Shown in pieces: positions 9,501 to 17,244 of a stretch of 64,000 nt of DNA. Each line of letters opens with the position of its first letter. Position 1 is the first letter of the stretch. The DNA comes from Streptomyces thermolilacinus SPC6. Lineage in GTDB: Bacteria > Actinomycetota > Actinomycetes > Streptomycetales > Streptomycetaceae. The notes beneath the pieces were generated by a model, which ran no database searches, was not told the DNA's origin, and worked only from the letters and a program-made list of their open reading frames with translations. The stretch spans positions 496,001 through 560,000 of the forward strand of contig NZ_ASHX02000001.1 in the NCBI RefSeq assembly GCF_000478605.2, given 5' to 3'. A program made the translations under genes and the position numbers.

Positions 9501-11654
9501 GGCGCCTCGACCCCGTACCGCTCCCGGTTCAGGGACGCCGCGAGGGCGCTGATCGCGGCGGCGTCCACGGGAGCCGAGCGGTCGGCGGTCCGGGCCGTGG
9601 TCGCCCTGGCATCGGCACAGTACACCGCAGGGGAGACCGACGAGGCCGCCTCGACGTTCGCCGTGCTGCCGGCCGGCGCATGGGACGAGGACCTCGCACT
9701 GCGCGGCCCCGCGAACCAGCTGGCCGGGCGACTGGCGTGGGAGCGCGGCCGGCTGGAAGAGGCGGAGGCGTTCCTGAGGCGGGCGCTCGACGCGTACCGC
9801 GCGGACGGCGACCGCTTCGGCGTGGCGACGGCCGCTCTCGAACTGGCGTCGGTCCTCACCCGGCTCGGCCGGACCGAGGAGGTGCTGCGGACGGTCCTGG
9901 AGGCGCTCGGCAGCCATCGGGACTCGGTGCCCCACCCGCTGATGCGGCGCGGCCTGCTGACGCTGGAGGAAGCGCTGGCCACGGCCGGGCGGCACCGGGA
10001 ACTGCTGACCGCGCAGGAGGCGTTGTTCGCCCAGTACCGCACGGAGGGCGGGGACCGCCGTGCCGAGGGCCTGGTCCTGAGCCGGATGGCGCGGACGCTG
10101 AACGCGCTGGGGCGCCCGTCCGAGGCTCAGGCGGCGGCACGGGCGGCGCTCGGCCACCTCGAGGGCGGCGGACCCGAGTGGGAGGCCGACCGGGAGGTGG
10201 CCCGGCGCCTCCTCGCGGCGGCCGCGCAGCCGGAGGCCGAAGCCGGGCCGGACGGGCCGCGCACCATCGTGGTGATGGAGGCGGGCGGTGACCTCGTCGC
10301 GGCCGGCCAGGCCCTGTCGCTCACCCTCACCTCGCTGAGGGACGACGGTGCCATAGGGCGGGCCGACTACCGGTTGCTGACCACAGGCGACCACTGTGTG
10401 GTGCTCCTGCCACCCTCGGTGCCGCTCGATTCGCTGCTCGTCGGCCTGGCGCAGCGGCTGCCGGACGAGTTGGAGGCGGCGGGCGGGAGGCCCGCCGCGC
10501 GCCTCGCCGTGCACACGGGGGACGTACCGGAGCGGGACGGACGGATCGACGCATCGGACCTGAACGTCCGGCTCGCGGTGACGATGGCGCACGCGCAGGA
10601 GTTCCGCGAACTGTCGGGGAACTTCCCCTTGCACCCCACCCTGTGCGTCTCGCCCGAGGTGTTCGAACGGCTCGGTGGCCAGGACGCGGCCGGGCTGGTG
10701 GCGGGGCGGTTCCTCGCGCGCGAGGTCGTGACGAACGGGCGGGTCGTGTGCGTCGTCCTCACCCCGCACATCGACCTCTCCGCGTACGATGCCGAACTAC
10801 TCATGGTGGCGCGGGAGTTCAGCGACATCGACCCGGACGGACGCCTGATGGCCGCCGCCGTGCGGGAGTCCATCGACTCCGTGCTCGACGCGGAGCTGAC
10901 GGGCCGCTACGACCCGGCCGAGCTGGACGAGCGGGAGCGGGAGGTGCTCGCCGGACGGCTGGCTCGGGCGCTGCGCGCGGAGTTCCCGGCGCCCACGCCG
11001 TACCGGCTGAAGCTCTCGCTGGAGGGCAACAGCTGGGCGTTCCGCCCGTCCGAGTACGGCGACATCGGACTGGTCATCCGGGCCGACGAAGAGCACGCCC
11101 GCTGGTCGGCGGGGCTGTTGCGGATACGCCCGGGCATGACGGTCGCGCCGGTGCACCGGGACGCGCCGTCGCCGCTGACGCCCGAGGCGCGCATGGCCGT
11201 GCTGTGGCTGCACCGCGCCGCGCCGCTGCGGGAGAACCTGCTGCTGCGCCTGCGCGACGAGGACCGGACCGCGATCCTGGCGCCCGCGTCCGCCGTGGAG
11301 CGTACGGTGGCGCTGTTCCGGCGGGTGCGGGAGCGGCAGGTGACCGAGGCTGCCCTGCGGCCCGTGACGCGGCGCCGCGACAGCGCCCGCACGGTCCGGG
11401 AGGCGGCGGTACTGCTCCGCGAGGAGGGCGTGCTGGTGGTGGGCGGCAACCGGAGGGGTCGCGAGCTGGCCGGGGCGCTGCGGCTGCCCGTAGCGGACCC
11501 GGACGCGTATGTGAGCGCCCGGCTGACACGGCGGCGCCCTCACCACGCGGGGCCGTCGATCCTGGCGGGCGGGGTGGCGTGGGTCGTGGCGGGGCCGGAC
11601 GATCCGCTGGAGCCGCTCCCCCAGGACCTGCCGAACCCCCGGCGGCCCAGGTGA
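6540..11654 (+). CDS. Multidomain vWA / STAND-NTPase-like / TPR / cyclase-like / NaeI-like protein (SAV_2336-type N-terminus)
   Basis: 1704 residues from a GTG at 6540. Residues 1-60 resemble the SAV_2336 N-terminal domain. About 180-330: vWA-like strand FDLTLVVDRSPNM, with a D-x-S-x-N variant of the MIDAS motif. About 590-790: STAND-type NTPase with Walker B RRLLLVLDDV, but the P-loop reads GTPGAGLT (residues 623-630), so the Walker lysine is Leu. About 930-1235: helical TPR-like repeats. About 1240-1420: a region resembling a degenerate class III cyclase (ARLAVHTGDV, SDLNVRLAVTMA). About 1423-1704 matches my memory of NaeI restriction endonucleases from the segment around ADEEHARWSAGLLRI to VRERQVTEAALRPVTRRRD and VREAAVLLREEGVLVVGG. 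Likely sensor/scaffold of the system. Domain limits are approximate. Confidence 0.8.
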   Translation: MPEALGRVLAALRVAVPHLDPAADGGAGPPGGLDGTALAEALWLAAAMARDRSDPPSPTGPPVPTPRGDVPAPSDEDTAPAREPVPGTADPVVPGASGARPAEAARPLHERLPGAGTRVRGHAVAAPRATGLPRALEVTRALRPWKRPWPEGRRGALDIDATVDGYARSGELIPVFSAAPERWFDLTLVVDRSPNMRVWEETLDDFTGVLDRLGAFRTLQVRDLLFDEAGRPQGPGQLRQADGRRLVVVVSDRVAEAWRGPAVWRLLREWAAGTPTALLNPLPTKLWRRGGLNLPTVRFAPAAPGAHRSRLPHEAPPLLDLAAPGGTPRDGATGGGAARDGEARDGAAGDGVWLPIPVLSLSPHSLDRWSRAAMRGAPEGCTAVLVPPGGRLPGPPRPRALPSSPGTVARAFLRTASPRAVRLAVLCAPFDRLSLRLLHVIRRELVPDATTADVAEAVTSGLFELGQSADGDDGSLELVLPEEVRAVLRERLPAHEAWRVHQALDRHVSSRGDGRPALRSVAYDASGPRELPAGHEAFARASRQTLELLGLSVPGEESQEPGRDDEGTEAHQGHGTGDEEADAAGMFPPLPTFFIGRWDAVDTLLRRLSDPAAGIVWATADEGTPGAGLTALALHVAFPFHGERYFVDLRGSGRHPVPPEAALHQLLTDMGAAPGPGPRTAEELADKLAEAVAGRRLLLVLDDVPDPARWEALLPVTPECSVLATTKQEHVRHGYRLGPLSETEAAEVIAVWGGLNSAREGDALRRLAVGSVFWTRTSVRRTRSPRTLRLIGSWIASGSAPPLPELSRLIDALPTDPAASAGETVLDLRLRHLPPPEYEALALLARVPTGELTRTEAWAFLGDRQAAHTMLGRLARHGLLDRRGAGVYRVPEDIRRHVLARRPHDARTAIAVTRLVRHYLAAAAALHDEDRPGSALAENLGVRAADAAHDGPSHVWLANALAMATETDASAELPNHFADLLLLLHVRGASTPYRSRFRDAARALIAAASTGAERSAVRAVVALASAQYTAGETDEAASTFAVLPAGAWDEDLALRGPANQLAGRLAWERGRLEEAEAFLRRALDAYRADGDRFGVATAALELASVLTRLGRTEEVLRTVLEALGSHRDSVPHPLMRRGLLTLEEALATAGRHRELLTAQEALFAQYRTEGGDRRAEGLVLSRMARTLNALGRPSEAQAAARAALGHLEGGGPEWEADREVARRLLAAAAQPEAEAGPDGPRTIVVMEAGGDLVAAGQALSLTLTSLRDDGAIGRADYRLLTTGDHCVVLLPPSVPLDSLLVGLAQRLPDELEAAGGRPAARLAVHTGDVPERDGRIDASDLNVRLAVTMAHAQEFRELSGNFPLHPTLCVSPEVFERLGGQDAAGLVAGRFLAREVVTNGRVVCVVLTPHIDLSAYDAELLMVAREFSDIDPDGRLMAAAVRESIDSVLDAELTGRYDPAELDEREREVLAGRLARALRAEFPAPTPYRLKLSLEGNSWAFRPSEYGDIGLVIRADEEHARWSAGLLRIRPGMTVAPVHRDAPSPLTPEARMAVLWLHRAAPLRENLLLRLRDEDRTAILAPASAVERTVALFRRVRERQVTEAALRPVTRRRDSARTVREAAVLLREEGVLVVGGNRRGRELAGALRLPVADPDAYVSARLTRRRPHHAGPSILAGGVAWVVAGPDDPLEPLPQDLPNPRRPR

Positions 11655-11661
11655 CCGGCGC

Positions 11662-12564
11662 TCACATGCCGGTGGGCCAGCTCTCCTCCTCGTGGGTGTC
11701 CGGCGGGGCGGCGGTACGCAGCGGGGTCAGCGCGGTGGTCCCGTCGAGGTACAGGAAGGCGTCGTACCGGTCGGCGGGGATCATCGGCACGTAGTTGCCC
11801 CAGCGTTCCCGCGCGGCGCGGTAGACGACGCCGATCGCCCGGTGGTCCCGCTCGGCGGCGGTCCAGCCGCTGTCACGCGCCGTGCCGGTCCCGGTGCCGG
11901 TCCACGTTGCGGTGCCGGTCCCGGTGCCGGTCCACGTCCCGGTGCCGGGGAAGACGATCCACCAGCAGCGACAGCACTTCGGGCCCGCAGCCGGGCGCGG
12001 GACGAGCCGGGTCGGCCGGGCGTACTCCTGCGGGTCCCGCGCGTACGGCTCGAAGCACCGGTACGCCTCCAGCGCGGCCCCCACCCGGTCCGGGTCGTGC
12101 CGCCGCAGATGGCCGAGCACGGCGTGCAGGGACTCCCACAGGCTTGTAACGTCCAGGCCGAAGAACCCGACGCGCCGTTCGGCGGGCAGCCGGGCGTTGT
12201 ACTCCCGCAGCCACCGCGCGAAGTCGGCCACGTCCGTGTTGGCCCACATCCACGCGGGCCAGCGGTGGAAGCCCTCCAGCGCCTCGCGGGGGTCGTCCGG
12301 GGCGCCCGGCGCGGCGGTGACGGCGCGGTGCGCGGCCAGGCGGTCGGGCCAGTCGCCCTCCACGGCGACGAACGACACCCCGCGCTCCTCGACGAGCCGC
12401 CGCGTCGGCTCGGCCGGCCAGCGGTAGAACTCGGCCGTCCCGTGCGACGCCTCCCCGATCAGTACGTAGCGGGCGTCACCGATCCGCTCCATCAGGGGGT
12501 CCAGCGACCCGGGCCCGGTGTGCGGCAGGGCGTCCGCCCGGACCCGCCGCGCCGTCGGAGGCAC
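11662..12564 (-). pseudogene. Erythromycin esterase family protein with large internal deletion
   Basis: The N-terminal 175 residues are typical of the family: YVLIGEASHGTAEFY with the conserved His, VAVEGDWPD, GFFGLDVTSLWESL. The last 70 residues also fit (DHRAIGVVYRAARERWGNYV, RYDAFLYLD). Between them the roughly 150-residue segment holding the second catalytic His (A-H-N-T-H in the family) is missing. In its place is a low-complexity run made of GTGTWT and GTGTAT repeats, encoded by a tandem ccggtcccggtgccggtcca-like array at about 11881-11950. The frame stays open (300 residues versus about 400-450 expected), but the product is almost certainly inactive. It converges with the NaeI-like gene, 7 bp apart. 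Confidence 0.75.
11881..11950. repeat. Short tandem repeat inside the erythromycin esterase remnant
   Basis: Alternating gccggtcccggt and gccggtccacgt units repeat several times over about 70 bp and encode the Gly-Thr/Trp-Thr tract on the minus strand. The array sits exactly at the point where the catalytic middle of the protein is missing. Confidence 0.75.
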
Positions 12565-12582
12565 CGGACGGTGCCGCGCTCG

Positions 12583-12828
12583 TCATGGCCCGCCCCCGGC
12601 GTCCAGCAGTCCGCCCCCGTCGAGGGGGCTGCTGCCGCGGCTGTCCGGTACGTCGGCGCACACGCCGCACAGCATGCGGCGGCCGCGGACGGACTGGGAA
12701 GGGCCCGGGCCGACGGTCTCGTGCAGTTCCTCGCCCCGTATCCGCACGTGATCGCGGCACAGTCCGGCGCCGCAGAACCGGCACACCGCGACGGCCGGGT
12801 TCGGCCGGTCGCACTCGTAACAGTTCAC
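12583..12828 (-). CDS. DUF2180-type small zinc-ribbon protein
   Basis: 81 residues beginning MNCYECDRPNPAVAVCRFCGAGLCRDHVRI. Four to six Cys in C-x2-C and C-x2-C spacing followed by C-x2-H suggest two zinc-binding knuckles; another C-x2-C (LCGVC) follows at about residue 53. The pattern matches the actinobacterial DUF2180 family as I recall it. Function unknown; such proteins are cytoplasmic. It lies between GT2 and the esterase remnant on the same strand, 18 bp from the latter, but shared function is not evident. Confidence 0.75.
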   Translation of the reverse strand: MNCYECDRPNPAVAVCRFCGAGLCRDHVRIRGEELHETVGPGPSQSVRGRRMLCGVCADVPDSRGSSPLDGGGLLDAGGGP

Positions 12829-12885
12829 GGTCTTCCTCCCTCTGGGCGCCGGACATCCGCTCGGAGATTCCGGCGGGGCCGCAGG

Positions 12886-13782
12886 TCAGCCGATGTAGCG
12901 GCGGGCCGTGGACTCGCGCTGTGCCTTCGCCAGGGTCCTCAGCCGCGCCTCCACGGGCGGGGGTACGACGCGCCGCTCCCGCAGCACCCACGGCAGTCCC
13001 GCCGCGGCGGCGGCGAAGGCCCTGACCGACGCGCGGTCACGGGGCACCGTGCGGGCCAGGTGCAGCGTCCTGCGCAGGGCGGGCCCGGCCGGGCGGCGCA
13101 GCCAGCAGAACCACAGCGTGTTGCGCAGCCCGTCGACGCGGCGTTTCGTCGCGTCGCGCGCCTTGGACGGGGCGTGGTGGACGGTGAGACCGGAGACGTA
13201 CGCGAGCCACCAGCCGAGCGTCGCGAGGTCCGTGGCCAGCAGCTCCTCCTCACCGCCGAGCCACAGCCGCTCGTGGAAGCCGCCCGCCGCGAGGAAGGCG
13301 TCGCGGCGCATGACGGTGGCAGCCGCGAGGAACGACCCGAGCGCGGGGCCCGGCAGCCAGTCCGGGCCCGGGACCGGCGAGTCGCGCAGCTCGGCGACGA
13401 TCGGGTCCTCCCGGCCGCCCGGCTCCACGAGGATGCGGCCGGTCACGGCGGCCAGCCGCTCGTGCCGGTCCAGCACGTCGGAGCCGCGGGCCAGTGCCCC
13501 CGGCTCCCACCAGGAGTCGTCGTCGCAGAACGCGATGTACGGGGTGTCGGCGCGGCGTACGGCGAGGTTCCTGCCGACGGCGCCGAGGTTGGTGCCCGGG
13601 GTGAGCAGCGTGACGTCCGGGTACCGGCGGGCCACGGCGTCGGCGGTGCCGTCCGTGGAGGCGTTGTCCACGACGATCACGGGCGGCCGTTCGGGCAGCC
13701 GCACGGTCCGGTCGAGGGTGCGGAGCAGTTCGTCGCGCCGGTTGTGGGTGATGACGACGACGGTGGTGCGCGGATCGGTCAC
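12886..13782 (-). CDS. Family 2 glycosyltransferase
   Basis: 298 residues. GT-A fold: TVVVITHNRRDELLRTLD, then VIVVDNASTDGTADAV, NLGAVGRNLAV, and the metal-binding acidic run IAFCDDDSWWEPGAL. The acceptor side has VMRRDAFLAAGGFHERLWLGGEEELLATDL, typical of rhamnosyl- or galactofuranosyl-type enzymes. No membrane segment. The GTG start at 13782 has AGGAGG about 9 bp upstream. The C-terminal 70 residues are Arg-rich and include RNTLWFCWLRRP, common in actinobacterial GT2 proteins. Donor and acceptor cannot be told from sequence. Confidence 0.88.
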   Translation of the reverse strand: MTDPRTTVVVITHNRRDELLRTLDRTVRLPERPPVIVVDNASTDGTADAVARRYPDVTLLTPGTNLGAVGRNLAVRRADTPYIAFCDDDSWWEPGALARGSDVLDRHERLAAVTGRILVEPGGREDPIVAELRDSPVPGPDWLPGPALGSFLAAATVMRRDAFLAAGGFHERLWLGGEEELLATDLATLGWWLAYVSGLTVHHAPSKARDATKRRVDGLRNTLWFCWLRRPAGPALRRTLHLARTVPRDRASVRAFAAAAAGLPWVLRERRVVPPPVEARLRTLAKAQRESTARRYIG

Positions 13783-13881
13783 GTGGACGCCTCCTCTCCC
13801 CGCGAGTCGTACGAACCCCTACGGGTGGCGGTCCTCCGCCTCGGGGTCTCCCTCCCGGCTACCGCTCCCGGGCCGGGCGAA

Positions 13882-13934
13882 ACCGGCACGACGCGACCGA
13901 CAGGTACGGCCGTACCGACCGGCACGACGCGACC
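13882..13934. repeat. 17-bp direct repeat flanking a 14-bp perfect palindrome
   Basis: ACCGGCACGACGCGACC occurs at 13882-13898 and 13918-13934. Between them is GGTACGGCCGTACC (13903-13916), a perfect palindrome. The block lies in the 173-bp gap upstream of the GT2 gene and downstream of the GH15 gene, so it could be an operator or a transcription-end structure. Confidence 0.6.
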
Positions 13935-13955
13935 CCGGTACGGGGGCCGGTGCCG

Positions 13956-15911
13956 CTACCCGGCCGTGCCCTCCGCCCGGGCGATGGCCCACGCGGCGTT
14001 GACCAGGCCGATGTGGCTGAACGCCTGCGGGAAGTTGCCGAGCGGTTCGCCCGTGCGGGGGTGGACCTGCTCGGCGAGAAGCCCCAGGTCGTTGGCGTGG
14101 GCGGCGGCCCGCTCGAACACCGCGCGGGCACGGTCGGCGCGCCCGGCCAGCGCCTGCGCCTGGGCGAGCCAGAACGTGCACAGCAGGAAGCTGCCCTCCT
14201 CCCCGGCCAGCCCGTCGACGCCGGCCGCGGTGCGGTAGCGGCGTACCAGACCGCGGGCGTCCGTGAGCCGGGCGTCCACGGCGTCGACGGTGGCGAGGAC
14301 ACGCGGGTCGTCGGCGGGCAGGAAGCCGGTGAGGGACAGCATCAGGGCCGAGGCGTCGAGGTCGTCGGCGCCGAAGGACTGGGTGTACGCGCCGACGGCC
14401 GGGTTCCAGCCATGGGCCAGGATCGCGTCGCGCACCTCGTCACGGGCGGCGCGCCACCGCTCGGCGCGCCCGCCCACGCCCAGCCGGTCACCGCCACCCC
14501 CGCCACCCCCGCCTCCACCGTCACCGTCACCGTCACCGTCACCGGTCAGGCTGCCCGCGAGCCGCACCGCGCGGTCGAGGGCGACCCAGCACATCAGCTT
14601 CGAGTACAGGAAGTGACGGGGCTCGCCGCGGATCTCCCAGATGCCGTGGTCCGGCTCGCGCCACGCCTCCGCGGCGGCGTCCGCCAGTCCGGCCAGGAAC
14701 GCGCACAGCGGCGGCCGGGAGCGCAGCTGCTCCTCGAAGCGGGCGGCCGTGTCGAGCAGCTCGCCGTACACGTCGAGCTGCGGCTGCCGCCAGGCGTCGT
14801 TGCCGACGCGCACCGGCCTGCTGGCCGCCCAGCCCGCCAGGTGCGGCAGTTCCCGTTCCGTCAGGTCGTGCTCGCCGCCCACCCCGTACACGATCTGGAG
14901 GTGGGCGCGGGACCAGCCGGAGGCCGCGGCGGCCGCCATGAACGAGAAGAACTCGTCGGCCTCGTCCGGGCAGGCCGCCACCCACAGGGCGTCCATCGTG
15001 AACGCGGCGTCGCGCACCCAGGCGTAGCGGTAGTCCCAGTTCCGCACGCCGCCGGGGTCCTCGGGCAGCGAGGTGGTCGGCGCGGCGACGACGGCACCGG
15101 TCGGCTGGTACGACAGGGCCTGGAGGACGCGGCCGGAGCGGTGCACCTGCTCCTTCCAGGGGCCCGTGTACGCCTGGTGGGTACGGGACCACGCCTCCCA
15201 GGCGGCGAGCGTGTGCGCCAGTTCGGCGGCCAGCTCGTCCTGGCCCCACACGCGCGGCTCGGGCCCGCCGAGCGGCGCCCAGTGCAGCGCGAAGCTCAGG
15301 GTGTCGCCGGCCCGGAGGGTGGCGGTGCCGGTCGCCTCTTCGCCGTCCGCGTCGAGCGGCACGGGGCTGGTCAGGGCGAGGACGGCGGGGCCGCCCCGGG
15401 CGAGGACGCCGCCGTCGCACACGGTCAGCAGCGGGGCGACGAGCCCGTACTCGGGCCGGGGCCGGCAGGTGACCGTGATGTCGGCCGTGCCGGCGGTGCA
15501 GGTCACGGAGCGGATGAGCACGTGCGGCGCGTGGGCGCCGAGCCGGTGCGGGTCGTCGCCCGGTCCGGTGGCGAGGGCGTCGGTGAGGGCGAGCGTGCCG
15601 GTGGGGGTGGTGAAGGTGGTGCGCAGGACCATGCTGTCGCCGACGTACGCGCGAGTGCTGTCCGCCGGGCCGCGCGGACGGATCGTCCAGGTCCCGGCGC
15701 GGTCGTCGAGGAGGGCGGCGAACACGGCGGCGCTGTCGAAGCGGGGGAAGCACAGCCAGTCGACCGCGCCCGTACGGCTGACGAGGGCGGCACTGTGCCG
15801 GTCGGAGAGCAGCCCGTAGTCGCCGATGGGCGTGCGCGCCGAGCCCGCTCCGGGGCCTCCCGTACGGGGCCCGGTGGCGCTCGGTCCGGCGTCTCGGGGG
15901 TGACCGGGCAA
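13956..15911 (-). CDS. Glycoside hydrolase family 15 protein (glucoamylase/trehalase type)
   Basis: About 651 residues. IGDYGLLSDRHSAALVSRTGAVDWLCFPRFDSAAVFAALL is the family start; RNWDYRYAWVRDAAFTMDAL and the catalytic-base region LAGEEGSFLLCTFWLAQA are conserved GH15 signatures. Cytoplasmic, no signal peptide. Substrate is likely trehalose or alpha-glucans. I prefer the TTG at 15911 because GGAGG stands 7 bp before it and conserved sequence begins soon after; the frame is open to a GTG at 16019. A run of alternating Asp-Gly and then ten glycines (coding region near 14490-14545) interrupts the protein between helices and is not usual for the family, but the frame is kept. Confidence 0.85.
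   Translation of the reverse strand: MPGHPRDAGPSATGPRTGGPGAGSARTPIGDYGLLSDRHSAALVSRTGAVDWLCFPRFDSAAVFAALLDDRAGTWTIRPRGPADSTRAYVGDSMVLRTTFTTPTGTLALTDALATGPGDDPHRLGAHAPHVLIRSVTCTAGTADITVTCRPRPEYGLVAPLLTVCDGGVLARGGPAVLALTSPVPLDADGEEATGTATLRAGDTLSFALHWAPLGGPEPRVWGQDELAAELAHTLAAWEAWSRTHQAYTGPWKEQVHRSGRVLQALSYQPTGAVVAAPTTSLPEDPGGVRNWDYRYAWVRDAAFTMDALWVAACPDEADEFFSFMAAAAASGWSRAHLQIVYGVGGEHDLTERELPHLAGWAASRPVRVGNDAWRQPQLDVYGELLDTAARFEEQLRSRPPLCAFLAGLADAAAEAWREPDHGIWEIRGEPRHFLYSKLMCWVALDRAVRLAGSLTGDGDGDGDGGGGGGGGGGDRLGVGGRAERWRAARDEVRDAILAHGWNPAVGAYTQSFGADDLDASALMLSLTGFLPADDPRVLATVDAVDARLTDARGLVRRYRTAAGVDGLAGEEGSFLLCTFWLAQAQALAGRADRARAVFERAAAHANDLGLLAEQVHPRTGEPLGNFPQAFSHIGLVNAAWAIARAEGTAG
14490..14548. 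repeat. Simple-sequence tract (ccgcca/ccgtca) within GH15 gene
   Basis: The run of cca/ccc triplets followed by repeated tcaccg units encodes a (GD)n(G)n tract on the minus strand. It is an in-frame microsatellite-like expansion and a candidate for length variation between strains. Confidence 0.7.
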
Positions 15912-16324
15912 GGAACGTCCTCCGCTCGCGTACGTCAAGCCGACGTGCCGGTACGACGACACGCCGACCGCCCGACTCTCGTACCCCGGTTCTCGTACCC
16001 GGGTTCGCCACGCGGCCACCAGCCACGCGGCGCCGCCGCCCGATCGGCGCAGAGCCGCCCCGTACCGGGTCCTGTACCGCCGCGTACCGGCCCCGTACCG
16101 CCCCGCGTCGTCCCCGTGCCGCGCCGTACCGCCCCGTTGGGCATCCGCGGCGTGCCGGGCCCCGGACGCGGTGGCACAGTCGGACGGACAACGGCCCGCC
16201 TCCGACCGGCAGCGGGCGGACAGCGGCCCGACGGCATACGACCGGTGCGCCGTACGGACAGCGGCCCGGCGGCGTACGGTCGGCGGCCCGGCAGGGGCCG
16301 GGACTCGGTACGGAGGTGTGGGCG
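15912..16324. other. 413-bp divergent intergenic region rich in CGTACCG motifs
   Basis: No gene seen. The 16050-16140 part carries several copies of CGTACCG/CCGTACCG at irregular spacing. The region separates the GH15 gene (minus) from the NAD(P)-binding protein (plus), so it must contain both promoters, but I cannot identify -35/-10 boxes with confidence. Confidence 0.4.
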
Positions 16325-17125
16325 ATGGAGACCGTGCTGGTCACGGGCGGGACCGGGCACCTGGGGCGGGATCTGGTGCGGCTGCTGAAGCCCGGCCACC
16401 GGGTGCGGGTGCTCGCCAGGTCCCGGGGTGACGACCCGGACGTGGAGTGGGTGCGGGGCGATCTGGCCACGGGCGCCGGGGTCGCAAAGGCCGTGGCGGG
16501 TGTCCGTACCGTCGTGCACGCCGCCACCTGGTCACCGGCCGCGCGGCGCGGCTACCCGCTCCCCGCCGACCTGGTGCGGACGCCGGGGGACGTGGACGTG
16601 TTCGGCACGCGCCGCCTGCTGGACGAGGCCGCGCGGGCGGGAGCCGGTCACCTCGTGTACGTGTCGATCGTCGGGGTGGACCGGTCGCGGCTGCCGTACC
16701 TGCGGGTGAAGCGGGAGGCGGAGCGGCTGGTACGGGCCGGGGGCGTGCCGTGGTCGGTGCTGCGGGCGACGCAGTTCCACTGGCTGGCCGACCGGATGCT
16801 GGGCAGGGCGGCGCGGATGCCGGTGCTTCCGGTGCCGGCGGACCTGGAGACGCAGCCGGTCGATACGGCCGACTTCGCCGCGTACGTCGCGGAGCGGGTC
16901 GAGGCGGGGCCGGGCGGGCAGTGCGAGGACTTCGGCGGCCCGGAGGTGCTCTCGCTGGAGGAACTGGTGGACCAGTGGCGGCGGTTCCGGGTGCGGCCGG
17001 TCCGTACCGTACGGCTGCCGGTCCCGGAGCGGGCGGTCCGCGCGGCCCGCGACCTGACCTGCCCGTCGGGCCGACGCGGCACCACGTCATGGTCGACATG
17101 GCTACGGGCCAGGGCACCCGAGTAG
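16325..17125 (+). CDS. NmrA-like NAD(P)-binding atypical SDR
   Basis: 266 residues. METVLVTGGTGHLGRDLVRLL gives the TGGTGxLG nucleotide-binding motif; VRGDL, TVVHAATWSP and HLVYVSIVGVDRSRLPYLRVKREAERLV follow the atypical-SDR order, with no classical YxxxK. VLRATQFHWLADRML is a typical NmrA-clade block. The ATG at 16325 is preferred to the GTG at 16316 because GGAGG at 16311-16315 is well spaced for the ATG. Likely an oxidoreductase or redox-sensing protein of unknown substrate. Confidence 0.82.
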   Translation: METVLVTGGTGHLGRDLVRLLKPGHRVRVLARSRGDDPDVEWVRGDLATGAGVAKAVAGVRTVVHAATWSPAARRGYPLPADLVRTPGDVDVFGTRRLLDEAARAGAGHLVYVSIVGVDRSRLPYLRVKREAERLVRAGGVPWSVLRATQFHWLADRMLGRAARMPVLPVPADLETQPVDTADFAAYVAERVEAGPGGQCEDFGGPEVLSLEELVDQWRRFRVRPVRTVRLPVPERAVRAARDLTCPSGRRGTTSWSTWLRARAPE

Positions 17126-17244
17126 CCCCACCCGGGCACCCGCCCGCGCAGACCCGCCCGGCTCGCTCATGATCCGCGAGCGGGGACCGCTGTCACAGCC
17201 TGCCTTGCTGCGAGCGATCCCCGACCGGCCGATGGGAAGACACG

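Noticed and set aside
6450..10769. Very long antisense open frame opposite the vWA/NaeI-like gene
   Set aside because: High-GC sequence gives long stop-free antisense frames; its protein is Arg/Gly/Pro-rich without motifs, while the sense frame has clear domains.
16050..16140. CRISPR-like or regulatory array of CGTACCG motifs
   Set aside because: Units are very short and irregularly spaced; no conserved repeat-spacer pattern.
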